DNA from: Jiella pelagia
Lineage (GTDB): Bacteria > Pseudomonadota > Alphaproteobacteria > Rhizobiales > Rhizobiaceae
Reading direction: 5' to 3'
Assembly: GCF_026898155.1 (NCBI RefSeq)
Contig: NZ_CP114029.1
Location: forward strand, 689,501 to 753,500
Length of the DNA stretch: 64,000 nt
Of the stretch, positions 18,585 to 28,399 are shown in pieces. The notes under the pieces were generated by a model. The model had not been told where the DNA came from and searched no databases. It saw only the letters and a list, made by a program, of their open reading frames with translations. The position numbers and the translations under genes are program-made. Every line of letters starts with the position of its first letter. Position 1 is the first letter of the stretch.

Positions 18585-19694
18585 ATGACGACACCCCCGT
18601 TCAAGGCCGACCATGTCGGCAGCTTCCTTCGCCCCGACCGCCTGCAGACGGCCCGCGCCCAGTTTGCCGACGGCAAGCTCCCCGCCGAGGAGCTGCGCGC
18701 GGTCGAGGACGAATGCATCCGTGAGGTAGTCAGGCGCCAGGAGGACGTCGGCCTGAAGGGCATCACCGACGGCGAGTTCCGGCGCACCTATTTCCACGTC
18801 GACTTCCTTGAAAATCTCGACGGCGTCGACGTGACCTATGGCGAGTTCAAGACGCATTTTCGCAAGGACAGCGGCGAAGAGGTCGGCTTCGCGCCGCCGA
18901 CGATGCACGTCAACGACAAGATCGTCCATTCGACGCCGATCCAGGGCGCCGACTTCGACTTCCTGAAGTCCATCGTCACCCAGACGCCGAAAGTGACGAT
19001 CCCTGCTCCCTCGATGCTGCATTTCCGCGGCGGGCGCGGCGCGATCTCCGAGAGCGTCTATCCCGATCTCGAGGCCTTCTACGACGATCTGACCGCGGCC
19101 TATCGCGACGAGGTCAGGGATCTTGCCGACCGCGGCTGCCGCTATCTGCAGATGGACGACACCAACCTCGCCTATCTCTGCGACCCGGAGATCCGCGAGC
19201 GCACCGCCAAGCGCGGCGACGATCCGGACGACCTGACCCGCCTCTACTGCCGCCTCGTCAACGACGCGATCAAGGACCGGCCGTCCGACATGGTGATCTC
19301 GGTGCATCTGTGCCGCGGCAACTTCAAGAGCGCCTGGGTCGCCTCGGGCGGCTACGAGCCGGTCGCCGAGATCCTCTTCAACGAGATGGCCATCGACGGC
19401 TTCTTCCTCGAATATGACGACGAGCGCTCGGGCGACTTCGCGCCACTGCGCCACATGCCGAAGGGCAAGACCGTCGTCCTCGGGCTGATGTCGTCGAAGT
19501 CGGGCACGGTCGAGCCGGCAGATCTCGTCAAGAAGCGCATCGACGAGGCGGCGCAGTTCGTCGATCTCGACCAGTGCGCCCTCTCCCACCAGTGCGGCTT
19601 CTCCTCCACCGCCCACGGCAACGACCTCACCGAAGACGACCAGTGGCGCAAGCTGGAGCGCTGCGTCGAGGTGGCGAACGCCGTCTGGGGTTGA
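18585..19694 (+). CDS. MetE C-terminal-domain-like methyltransferase
   Basis: The 369-residue product matches the C-terminal catalytic half of cobalamin-independent methionine synthase (COG0620 group). It opens with FKADHVGSFLRPDRLQTARA and has GITDGEFRRTYFHVDFLENL. The zinc-ligand residues fall in VISVHLCRGNFKSAW (His and Cys) and CALSHQCGFSSTAHGN (second Cys). The N-terminal tetrahydrofolate domain of MetE is absent, so it is a core-only paralogue whose methyl donor and acceptor are uncertain. It diverges from a TRAP transporter and may act on an imported methylated or sulfur compound, which is inference only. Confidence 0.85.
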   Translation: MTTPPFKADHVGSFLRPDRLQTARAQFADGKLPAEELRAVEDECIREVVRRQEDVGLKGITDGEFRRTYFHVDFLENLDGVDVTYGEFKTHFRKDSGEEVGFAPPTMHVNDKIVHSTPIQGADFDFLKSIVTQTPKVTIPAPSMLHFRGGRGAISESVYPDLEAFYDDLTAAYRDEVRDLADRGCRYLQMDDTNLAYLCDPEIRERTAKRGDDPDDLTRLYCRLVNDAIKDRPSDMVISVHLCRGNFKSAWVASGGYEPVAEILFNEMAIDGFFLEYDDERSGDFAPLRHMPKGKTVVLGLMSSKSGTVEPADLVKKRIDEAAQFVDLDQCALSHQCGFSSTAHGNDLTEDDQWRKLERCVEVANAVWG

Positions 19695-19737
19695 ACGAGA
19701 GGCCTCAGCGCCCTCAGACGCAATTCGATGAAGGCCG

Positions 19738-19770
19738 AGCGCCGCGCCAAAAGCGCGGCGCTTCTTGTTT
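19738..19770 (+). terminator. Intrinsic terminator after the MetE-like gene
   Basis: AGCGCCGCGC (19738-19747) and GCGCGGCGCT (19753-19762) form a perfect 10 bp GC-rich stem around a five-base loop, followed by TTCTTGTTT. It sits 43 bp after the stop and before the convergent pssA end. Confidence 0.85.
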
Positions 19771-19812
19771 GACGTGCTCGGGATGCACAAGCCTCTTCCG
19801 CGGCCGACCGAA

Positions 19813-20643
19813 CTATGCCGACGGCGGGCCGTACTGATGCTGCTCGCGCCGGGAACGCCGCGAAAACGCCTGCCAGGAAAACGGGATCGAGACGTAATAG
19901 GCGACGATCGTCAGTGTCAGCGTCTCCCAGAAATAACTGACCAGCATCGCCACGTAGAGGACCAGAAGCATGATGATCGGGATGGCGTAGCTGCGCGGCA
20001 CGCGGATGCCCGCGCCTTTGCCCGACCAGGTCGGGATGCGGCTGGCCATCAACAGGCCGACGAAGACGAGATAGAACGAGGAGAAACCGGCCGTCACCTG
20101 CGGCAGGTCCAGGTTGAGGCCGGCGAAGCTCACGTACATCGGCAGCATGGCGAGAGCCGCGCCGGCCGGCGCCGGAACGCCGACGAAAAAGGCGGAATGC
20201 CATTTCGGCCGGTGTGGATCGTCGAGCATGGTGTTGAAGCGGGCAAGCCTGAGGGCACAGCCGGACGTGTAGAGCAGCGCGGCGGTCCAACCGAAGGCGC
20301 CCGCATCATTCAGCAAAAAGGCGTAGAGGACGAGGCCCGGCGCAAGCCCGAAATTGACGATGTCGGCGAGCGAATCCATCTCGGCGCCGAAGCGGCTCTG
20401 GCCCTTGAGGAGCCGCGCCACCCGCCCGTCGATGCCGTCGAGGACGGCCGCGCCGAGCACCATCAGCACCGCCAGCTCGAACCGCCCCTCGAAGGCGAGG
20501 CGCACCCCCGTCATGCCGGCGCAGATGGCGAGGATGGTGATCAGGTTCGGCACGATCCGGCGAAACGGAATGCGCCGGCTCGTGCGCTCCTCGTCGTCGG
20601 GATGGCCTGGATCGAAGGGCGGAAACAGCTTGTCGAGCGACAT
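19813..20643 (-). CDS. pssA: CDP-diacylglycerol-serine O-phosphatidyltransferase PssA
   Basis: PssA makes phosphatidylserine from CDP-diacylglycerol and serine in the inner membrane. The product has the CDP-alcohol phosphotransferase signature D-x2-D-G-x2-A-R-x8-G-x3-D-x3-D in DGIDGRVARLL and FGAEMDSLAD, plus about six membrane helices. The start is the ATG at 20643, whose A is also the last base of the psd stop (TGATG). A TTG one codon earlier is possible. With psd it forms the two-step route to phosphatidylethanolamine. Confidence 0.96.
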   Translation of the reverse strand: MSLDKLFPPFDPGHPDDEERTSRRIPFRRIVPNLITILAICAGMTGVRLAFEGRFELAVLMVLGAAVLDGIDGRVARLLKGQSRFGAEMDSLADIVNFGLAPGLVLYAFLLNDAGAFGWTAALLYTSGCALRLARFNTMLDDPHRPKWHSAFFVGVPAPAGAALAMLPMYVSFAGLNLDLPQVTAGFSSFYLVFVGLLMASRIPTWSGKGAGIRVPRSYAIPIIMLLVLYVAMLVSYFWETLTLTIVAYYVSIPFSWQAFSRRSRREQHQYGPPSA

Positions 20644-21341
20644 CAATCGCGCCTCGCTGGCCAGGATTTCAGCATCTCGCCGAATTCGGCGATGACGGTT
20701 TCGCCGGCGATCGCCGTCTGGCCTTCGGCAACGCGCGGCTTGACGCTGCCCGGCAGATAGACGTCGAGCCGCGAGCCGAAGCGGATGAGACCGAAGCGCT
20801 CGCCGGCCTCGATGCGATCCTCTACCCGCGACCAGGAGATGATGCGACGAGCGATCAGGCCGGCGATCTGCACGACGCCGATCTCGCCCTGCGGCGTCTC
20901 GATCACCAGTGAGTTGCGCTCGTTCACCTCGCTCGCCTTGTCAAGCTCGGCATTCTTGAACTCGCCCTCACGGTAGAGCATGCGAACGATCCGCCCGCGC
21001 ATCGGCGCGCGGTTCACATGGCAGTCGAAGACGGTCATGAAGACCGAGACGCGAAGAACCGGCTCTGAGCCCAGACCAAGCTCCACCGGCGGCGGGACGA
21101 GGCCGACGAAGGAGACGCGCCCGTCCGCCGGGCTGACGACAAGGTGGTCGGCAACCGGGGTGACGCGCTCGGGATCGCGGAAGAAATAAGCGCACCAGGC
21201 CGTCAGGATCAGGCCGAGCCAGAACAGCGGCTGCCAGAACAGGCCGAGTATCACGGATATCGCGAAAAACGCGGCGATGAAGGGATAACCGGCCCGATGG
21301 ATGGGCGTCAGAACATTTCGGATCGAGGTGAGAATATGCAC
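20643..21341 (-). CDS. psd: Phosphatidylserine decarboxylase proenzyme Psd
   Basis: Psd decarboxylates phosphatidylserine to phosphatidylethanolamine using a pyruvoyl group made by self-cleavage. The 232-residue product is the short form: an N-terminal membrane region ([17 protein letters not shown]), the conserved ADGRVSFVG and [17 protein letters not shown], and the cleavage motif region [15 protein letters not shown], where the Ser becomes the pyruvoyl. It is upstream of and coupled to pssA. Confidence 0.97.
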   Translation of the reverse strand: MHILTSIRNVLTPIHRAGYPFIAAFFAISVILGLFWQPLFWLGLILTAWCAYFFRDPERVTPVADHLVVSPADGRVSFVGLVPPPVELGLGSEPVLRVSVFMTVFDCHVNRAPMRGRIVRMLYREGEFKNAELDKASEVNERNSLVIETPQGEIGVVQIAGLIARRIISWSRVEDRIEAGERFGLIRFGSRLDVYLPGSVKPRVAEGQTAIAGETVIAEFGEMLKSWPARRD

Positions 21342-21568
21342 GTGTGTCGTCTTCTTCCTGTTCTTTTCGCCCGATTGCGCCGAGCGGATTTAGCCGATGC
21401 GGCCAGTCCACGATACCTCTTGCGGCAATCATCGGAGCCTGGCCGGATCACGATCCGGTCACGCGAGGAGAGCCGCAAGATGCCGGCGGTCCTGCAAACT
21501 CAACGTTGCGTCAGGCCAGCCGTTCCCTGCCGGCGTGGGCGGGTCCCCGCCTTCATCTTCGAAAGACC

Positions 21569-23488
21569 TCAGACCGGCGGCGTCCGCCGCCGCTCGAGAA
21601 CACCCATCTCGTCGCTCTCGCGGGCCCGGCGCAGCGCCTCCTCGGCCTCGGTCGCCTCGCGCTGCATCGCCCACATTTCGGCATAGAGGCCGCTTTTCGC
21701 AAGCAACTCGCGATGCGAACCGCGTTCGACGATCTCGCCGGCCTTGAGGACGAGGATCTCGTCGGAGTTGATGATGGTCGAGAGGCGGTGTGCGATGGTC
21801 AGCGTCGTGCGGTTTTTCGAGACGAGATCGAGCGCCGACTGAATCTCCTGCTCGGTATGGGTGTCGAGCGCCGATGTCGCCTCGTCGAGGACCAGGATCG
21901 GCGGGGCCTTGAGGATCGTGCGGGCAATGGCGACACGCTGCTTTTCGCCGCCGGAGAGTTTCAGCCCCCGCTCGCCTACCATCGATGCGAAGCCTCCCGG
22001 AAGCTGCTCGATGAAGCCGGCGATCTGGGCGAGTTCGGCGGCGCGCACCACCTCTTCCTCACTGGCGTCGGTGCGCCCGTAGCGGATGTTGTAGGCGATG
22101 GTGTCGTTGAACAGCACAGTGTCCTGCGGCACGATGCCGATCGCCGCGCGCACGCTCTCCTGCGTCACCGCAGAGATGTCCTGGCCGTCGATGGTGATCT
22201 TGCCGCCATTGACGTCGTAGAAGCGGAACAGGAGCCGCGAGATCGTCGACTTGCCGGCGCCCGACGGCCCGACGATTGCCACCGACTTGCCCGGCGGCAC
22301 CTCGAAGGAGACGCCCTTGAGGATCTCGCGGGCCGGATCGTAGCCGAAACGGACGTTCTCGAAGCGGATCGCCCCGTCGCTGACGGCGAGCGGTTTCGCC
22401 CCCGGCTTGTCGACCACCTCGGCGTTGATGCCGAGCAGCGCGAACATCTCCTCGATGTCGGTGAGGCCCTGGCGGATCTCGCGGTAGACGAAGCCGATGA
22501 AGTTCAGCGGGATCGACAGCTGCATCAGCATGGCGTTGACGAAGACGAAATCGCCAAGGCTCTGGGTGCCGTCGCGCACTGCCAGCGCCGACATCACCAT
22601 CACCGTCGCCATGCCGACGCCGAAGATCACCCCCTGGCCGAAGTTCAGCCAGCCGAGCGAGGTCCAGATGCGGGTCGCTGCGACCTCGTATCTCGCCATG
22701 GAGCGATCGAAGCGCTCGGCCTCCATGGTCTCGTTGCCGAAATATTTGACCGTCTCGAAGTTGAGCAGCGAATCGATTGCCTTGGTGTTGGCGTCGGTGT
22801 CCGAATCGTTCATGTCGCGGCGGATGTTGATCCGCCAGTCGCTGGCCTTGATGGTGAACCAGCCATAGAGCCAGATCGTCACGGCGATGACCGCGACGTA
22901 GGAGAGCCCGTAGGAGAAGCCGAAGATGATCGCGACGAGGGCGAATTCGAGGATCGTCGGGATGGTGTTGAGGATGGTGAAGCGGACGATCGCCTCGATG
23001 CCCTTGGTGCCGCGCTCGATGATCCGCGAAAGCCCGCCGGTGCGCCGCTCCAGGTGAAAGCGCAGCGAGAGGCGGTGCATGTGGACGAAGGTGCGATAGG
23101 CGAGCCGGCGCACGGCATGCTGGCCGACGCGGGCGAACAATGCGTCGCGCAGCTGGTTCAGGCCGACCGAAATGACCCGGGCGACATTGTAGGAAATGAC
23201 GAGGGTGATCGCGCCGGCCAGGAAGATCGGCAGCCAGCCGGGCGTCGCACCTGCTGAGGCCGCCGCATTGCTGGCACCGCCGCTGCTGGCGTCGAGGGCG
23301 TCGGTCGCCCATTTGTAGAAATAGGGCACGCCGACGGTGAGGAGCTTGGCGAGAATCAGGAAGAAGGAGGCCCAGACCACCCGCATCTTCAGGTCCGGCC
23401 GGTCGCTCGGCCACATGTAGGGCCAGAGATTCCTCAGCGTTGAAAACGTCTTGTCGCCGGAAACGCGCGGGGTGCTTTTATCGGACAA
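21569..23488 (-). CDS. Atm1-type ABC exporter (permease fused to ATPase)
   Basis: The 639-residue half-transporter has six membrane helices followed by an ATPase domain with Walker A GPSGAGKSTISRL, signature LSGGEKQRVAIARTIL and Walker B ILVLDEATSALDTHTEQEIQ. The N-terminus (FSTLRNLWPYMWPSDRPDLK) and VPYFYKWATDAL are typical of Atm1/ABCB7-like exporters. In alphaproteobacteria these export glutathione-linked sulfur or metal adducts. It is separated from psd by about 230 bp and from the LysM gene by about 210 bp, so it is probably its own unit. Confidence 0.9.
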   Translation of the reverse strand: MSDKSTPRVSGDKTFSTLRNLWPYMWPSDRPDLKMRVVWASFFLILAKLLTVGVPYFYKWATDALDASSGGASNAAASAGATPGWLPIFLAGAITLVISYNVARVISVGLNQLRDALFARVGQHAVRRLAYRTFVHMHRLSLRFHLERRTGGLSRIIERGTKGIEAIVRFTILNTIPTILEFALVAIIFGFSYGLSYVAVIAVTIWLYGWFTIKASDWRINIRRDMNDSDTDANTKAIDSLLNFETVKYFGNETMEAERFDRSMARYEVAATRIWTSLGWLNFGQGVIFGVGMATVMVMSALAVRDGTQSLGDFVFVNAMLMQLSIPLNFIGFVYREIRQGLTDIEEMFALLGINAEVVDKPGAKPLAVSDGAIRFENVRFGYDPAREILKGVSFEVPPGKSVAIVGPSGAGKSTISRLLFRFYDVNGGKITIDGQDISAVTQESVRAAIGIVPQDTVLFNDTIAYNIRYGRTDASEEEVVRAAELAQIAGFIEQLPGGFASMVGERGLKLSGGEKQRVAIARTILKAPPILVLDEATSALDTHTEQEIQSALDLVSKNRTTLTIAHRLSTIINSDEILVLKAGEIVERGSHRELLAKSGLYAEMWAMQREATEAEEALRRARESDEMGVLERRRTPPV

Positions 23489-23700
23489 GCTGATCCTTCA
23501 CGGGCCGCAGGCCGGCCGCGTCCTCAAATGGGCATTGCAGTTTGGACCCGATCTAATCCTTGTCCGCGGAAAGATCGACCACCCCACCCGGAAATTGCGC
23601 CGGAACCGATGCCGCATCCCCGAGGCGATCGTCGCCGCCGCGCGCCATCAAAGCCGCAACCGCGGCGGCATGTCGGAAAGACATTCGACCTGAGGACGAC

Positions 23701-26700
23701 TTATTCGGCGCGGCTCGAGGTGCCATCTGTCGCCGGCGCCTGGCTGGTCTGTTCGTCCGGCATGCGGAAGACCTGCCCCGGATAGATCAGGTCCGGATTG
23801 CGGATCTGATCGCCATTGGCCAGATAGATCACCGTGTAGCGTCTGCCCGACCCATAGCTGTCCCGCGAGATCCGCCAAAGCGTATCACCCTTGCGGATGA
23901 TCACCCGGCTGGTCTTGGCGGCGGCGAGCGCCGGCTGGCGGAGAACAGGAATGCGGCCGGACTTTTCGGCCGAAGCCACCTGCCCCGGACGGTCGTCGCC
24001 GGAGAGCGGCACGACCGAGCCGGAGGTATCGCCAGCTGGATCGCCTGCCGACGCGGCATTTGCCGCCGTCTCGTCCGCGCGTTCGGGCGTCGCCGTTTCG
24101 CTTGCGGGCGCCGCAGCCTCGCCGCCGAGGGCCGAGCCGCCTGCTTCGGCCATGGCTGTCGGTTCGCCGGCTTCTTCGTCGTTGCCCTCATTGCCGCCAC
24201 TTGCAGCTCCGTCCAGCGGGTTGGAGGAGGCCCGGTCCGCCTCGCCGGTCCCATCGGCGGCATCGCTTTCCTGTGACCGATCGATCGTCTCGGGCGCGGC
24301 CGAGACGACGCGCCCCCCGCGGGTGCCCCCCTCGGCCGGCTCGGAGAGATCCTCGGTCACCGCGCCGGCAGCGCCGGGCTGCAAACCGCCGAGCGGATCC
24401 AGAGATGGCGCATCCGCCGACGCGCTGCGGGTTTCTCCTGCGCCCGCTCCCGCGCCTTCGCCATTGGCATTGGCATTGGCATTGGCATTGGCATTGGCAT
24501 TGGCATTGGCATTGGCATTGGCATTGGCATTGGTCGGCGAAGGCTCGGACGATGCGACGGCGCCGCCGCTGCCGGCATCGTTTTCGGCATCCTCGGCGGC
24601 GTCGCCCGAAGCAACGGACGCACGCTCCGAGATCGGCGTGTCAGATGGGGCGGAGGTAGCCGCCGGTGCCGAGGGAGCGGCTGGCTGGCGCGCCGTGTGA
24701 TCCCCGTCGCCGGACATCCTGGCAGCCAGCTCCGTGTCCCCGTCCTGGCCGGGATCGCCAGCCGGCGGCGTGCTGGGCTCAGCCGAGGAAGCGGGGGCCA
24801 AGGAAGCCGATGCCTCCTGCTGGTCACGGCCGGAATTCTCGTCGTCGCCCGACGGCTGACGCTCGGCTATCCGAGCATCTGCCGTCTCAACCGGCGCGTC
24901 AGCCGAAGGTTCAGGCGTCTCCGTCCGTTCCGAGGCGGCCGCCTGCTCGCTTGGCGCCTGCGCGTCGGCCGCGTCGGGCTCGACCTCCGCCTGTCGCATG
25001 TCGGCATCGTCAACGCCGACAGCCGGCGACGTCGGCGCAGAGCCTGCGTCCTCCGGCGCCGCGTTGGGCTGATCGTCATCCTCGGCGACGGCGGCGAGCG
25101 AGGCGCCTTCAGGCCGATAGAACGGCACCTCGACGCGGGCGGCGACTTCGTTCGGGCCGGCCAGTTGATCGATCCGGATCAGGTGATCGCCGACCGGGAG
25201 CTGCTGGTCCGTCGAGACGACGAAGCGGCCGTTGCGATCGGCGACGCCATTCGCGAAGGGCTCGTTGTCGACATAGACGCGAAAGCGCGTGCCCGGCTCG
25301 GCCGCACCGGCAATGAAGATCTTGCCGTCGTCGATCTCCACCGCCTCAACCCGCAGGGGCGTTTTCGGCGCTGCCGGCTCGGCCGGGTCCGAACGCTGAC
25401 GGGCCGATGCCTGCCGTTCGGCCCCGGGACCATCCGCGTCATCCGGAGCGGCCGCGACCTGCGACCCATCGGCAGGCGCCGCCGCTAGCCCGGCAGACGG
25501 CGTCGAACCTTCGCCGGCCGACGTCTCGGCAGCAACTGTGGACGCGTCGCCTTCGCCGGTCTGCGCATCGCCTGGCGTCGTCCCCGCGCCCGCAGCCTCG
25601 CCCAAAGGCGTCTCGGGCCGGGTCGTTGCAGTCTCCTGCTCGCCCTTCGGCTCATCGGTCGCCGGCTCGCCCGTGACGGTCGCCTCCGGCCGGTTTTCGG
25701 CCGCCATGCGTGCCGTAGGCGTATCGATCAGCCGGACAGGCTCGCCGGGCGTTTCGATCATCGCCAGAAGTTCGTCGGCCTTGCCATCCTGGGGTACCGA
25801 AACCACCGCAGTCTCTCTGGAGGTCTTGGCGCGCCCTTCTTCGTCCTCCGCATGGATCTGGATCGAGTGGTCGCCCGGCTCGAGCGGCTCGTCGAGCAGG
25901 ATGACGAAGTCGCCGTCGCGGTTCGCCTTGTCGCCGCCGAGGCGCCTGTCACCGTCGTGCAGGGTCACGGTGCTGTTCGGCGCAGAGCGGCCGGCCACCA
26001 GCGTCGAGCCGTCGGGCTCGACACGCAGAATGTCGAAGCGCGGCTCGTCGGGCTGGGCGTCCTGCCGAGCGTCCGGCGCGGCCGATGTCTCTGTCTGCCG
26101 GCTTTGGGCGTCATCCGACGAGGGAGGAGCGAGCCTCCTGGGGGGCGGTCTCCATGGGCGCCTGCCGATCCCAAAGCGTTGGCCAGATCGACGTCTCCCC
26201 CGCCTCCGGGTTGACCTCCGGCGCCTCGATCATTTCGGACGTTTCCGGCGCCCCGGTCGCCGCTCGCCTCGCCTCGTCGGTCGTCGCGGCAGCGTCGGAA
26301 GCCTGGGAGCGCGTCTCGCCCGATTTGCGTGGCATGTCAGCGGCGTCGGCGGTTTGGGTGCCCGGCTCGGACGATTCGGCCTGGGGTGACGCCGCCTCGG
26401 CCGGCGCGGCCTGCTCCCGCGTCTCACCTACCGCTCCGCCTTCAGTCGCGGGAGACATCGCAGGCTCGCCGACTGCCTGAGCCGCCTGGGCTGGAGCTGG
26501 GGCTTCGGCCGCCTCGCCGATTCGCTCGCCCCCTTCCGGCGCGAAGGTCGCATCGTCAGCCGGCCCGGTCTCTTCATTCGACCCAATCATGTCGCCGGAA
26601 GCGGAAACTCCCGTCTGCGACGCATCCGCGGCCGTTTCCCTTTCTCCTGCTCCGGCAGCCGGAGCTGCCTGCGCCTCGGCCTCGGATGGCTCGACGCCCG

Positions 26701-27454
26701 AAACCGAGTCCGTCGCCGGACCCTTGGTCGCCGGCCCGCCGCTCTGACCTGCTGCCGCCGGCTCGTCATCCGCTACGCTCGTGGGCGGGGTCGCCCCGCC
26801 TGTGCCCGCCTGCGGCGATGCGAGCCCTGGAGCTGTCGGTTCCGTCGCGGTGCGTTCCGGCCGAGGCAGTTCTTGTCCGGGGGTCCTGCCCATCTCGTCC
26901 GGCTGGTCGAGGGCAGCGACGTCCCGCGTCCGCGACACGTCTGCCGGCGCTGCGGACGGGCTCGGCTCCGTAGTGCCATCATCCACCGCAAGCTCGTTCG
27001 GCGCTGCGTCCTCGCCCGCTGTGGTCTCGTTCCCACTCGTCCGGCGGTCGCTCTTCCCCCTGGCGATGCGGTCACTGCCGGGCGCCTCGCCGGCGGTCAT
27101 TTCGGCCGACCGGGCCTCTTCCCTACCGCTGCCTGTCGAACCTGCCTTGGTGGGGACGTTCTTCGGCGAAGTGGCTCCATCGGCCGCGGCAACATTACCA
27201 TCCGGCTCCGGCTGCGGCGCAGCCTCCCCGGTTGCGTCCGCCCGGTTCCTTGCCTCTTGCCCCGGCTCCCTTGTCGCACGATCCGAGCCGGAAAATCCCG
27301 TCGGCTCGACCGCGCCCTCCGTCTCGGCCGCGGGATTGTCGCGCCGTTCGGCAATGCGCAATTTCTCCGATTCCAACATGTCCCAATAGCCGGCGATGAT
27401 TGCCACCAGAAGGACGAGACAGAAAAGGAGTATACCGAGGGCTCTGCGCTGCAT
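23701..27454 (-). CDS. Long low-complexity LysM-domain envelope protein, one apparent +1 frameshift
   Basis: Two open frames join into one protein of about 1250 residues once the extra base in GAGCCTC at 26131-26137 is removed; the junction then reads TAPQELAPPSSDDAQSRQ. The start is the ATG at 27454, giving an N-terminal membrane anchor (ALGILLFCLVLLVAIIAGYW). The middle is Ala/Glu/Pro/Thr-rich and disordered, with two or three Ig/filament-like repeats (PRFDILRVEPDGSTLVAGRS; VEAVEIDDGKIFIAGAAEPG). The C-terminus is one LysM domain (VIIRKGDTLWRISRDSYGSG to IRNPDLIYPGQVFRMPD), which binds peptidoglycan. It contains a (Asn-Ala)n tract. Proteins of this plan are common in Hyphomicrobiales, and their exact role in the envelope is not known to me. 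Confidence 0.88.
24462..24533. repeat. Hexanucleotide tandem repeat, 12 copies of CATTGG
   Basis: Twelve perfect tandem copies of CATTGG lie inside the LysM gene and encode an alternating Asn-Ala tract on the minus strand. As the unit is six bases, copy-number change would lengthen or shorten the linker by two residues per unit without breaking the frame. Confidence 0.98.
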
Positions 27455-27664
27455 GTGATTGCTCAACCGGGCGGCAGGGTCGTCGCCGCGAAATTCCCAA
27501 AAGGTGACTAGACGTGTAACGAACAGCCGCAAGGCCCACAAGCATTCGATGGCCGGCGGCGCTCTCGCCCTTCCAATTGTTGCCTCTTCGTTGCCGAGCC
27601 CGCAAATGCCCCCCGGCATCGCATCCCGATTTGCTTTCGGCCGATCGCGACCCCAACTCGGGAA

Positions 27665-27694
27665 TTGACTTTTCTACCTGCGTCTTCCTATAAG
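27665..27694 (+). promoter_or_regulatory. Sigma70-type promoter of the rpmH operon
   Basis: TTGACT at 27665-27670 and TATAAG at 27689-27694 are separated by 18 bases, close to the housekeeping consensus. Transcription would start near 27700, giving a leader of about 110 bases before rpmH. This sits in the 359 bp gap between the divergent LysM gene and rpmH. Confidence 0.65.
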
Positions 27695-27813
27695 CGGCGC
27701 AGCGAGCGGGCGGCGTTCCGCGCGACGGATGTTCGCGCTCGGATGGCCGCACCGGTTTCCCGGATTGAACACGACTGAAGGGCCCGCGTTCTGAACCCAC
27801 GCGGGATTTAACG

Positions 27814-27948
27814 ATGAAGCGTACCTACCAGCCTTCGCGGCTCGTCCGCAAACGCCGCCACGGCTTCCGCGCCCGTATGGAGACGAAGGGTGGCCGCAAG
27901 GTCATCGCCGCTCGTCGTTCGCGCGGTCGTAAGCGCCTGTCGGCCTGA
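27814..27948 (+). CDS. rpmH: 50S ribosomal protein L34
   Basis: A 44-residue, very basic protein starting [18 protein letters not shown] and ending [10 protein letters not shown], which is the near-invariant L34 sequence. It is too short for most ORF filters. It precedes rnpA by 61 bp, the universal rpmH-rnpA order. No strong Shine-Dalgarno is seen, but the N-terminus leaves no doubt about the start. Confidence 0.98.
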   Translation: MKRTYQPSRLVRKRRHGFRARMETKGGRKVIAARRSRGRKRLSA

Positions 27949-28009
27949 TTCGGTGTCGGTGGTCTGCTGCCTTCTCGTCGGCATTGCCGGCTGAGCGGGG
28001 CGACGGGCC

Positions 28010-28396
28010 ATGGCTGCCGAAAAGCTCAAGAAGCGCGCGGAGTTCCTCGCCGCGCGGAAGGGTCGTCGGTTGAATGGCCCGCTTTTCTTCGTCGAGGCGT
28101 TGGCGCGTGGCGACGAGGGGCCATCGCGATACGGCTTGACGGTTACCCGGAAGGTCGGCAACGCAGTCGTGCGAAATCGCATCCGTCGACGGCTTCGTGA
28201 AGCGATCCGCGTCTTCGCCGAGGCTGACATGGTGCCTGGCATCGATTATGTGATCGTCGCGCGCCGCGAGGTTCTCTCGGCGCCATTCGAGGTCCTGTCC
28301 GAAGAGCTGCGGCGACGCTTTTCCCGGATGGCCGGGCCGGTCGATAAGACGACGCAAAGCGGCAAAGGCGGCACCGTGCGCCGATCGAGGTCTTAA
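28010..28396 (+). CDS. rnpA: Ribonuclease P protein component
   Basis: RnpA is the protein cofactor of RNase P, which matures tRNA 5' ends. The 128-residue basic product has the family motif VTRKVGNAVVRNRIRRRLRE (the RNR box) and the C-terminal DYVIVARREVLSAPFEVLSE. It lies between rpmH and yidC, with its stop three bases before the yidC start. Confidence 0.97.
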   Translation: MAAEKLKKRAEFLAARKGRRLNGPLFFVEALARGDEGPSRYGLTVTRKVGNAVVRNRIRRRLREAIRVFAEADMVPGIDYVIVARREVLSAPFEVLSEELRRRFSRMAGPVDKTTQSGKGGTVRRSRS

Positions 28397-28399
28397 GTG

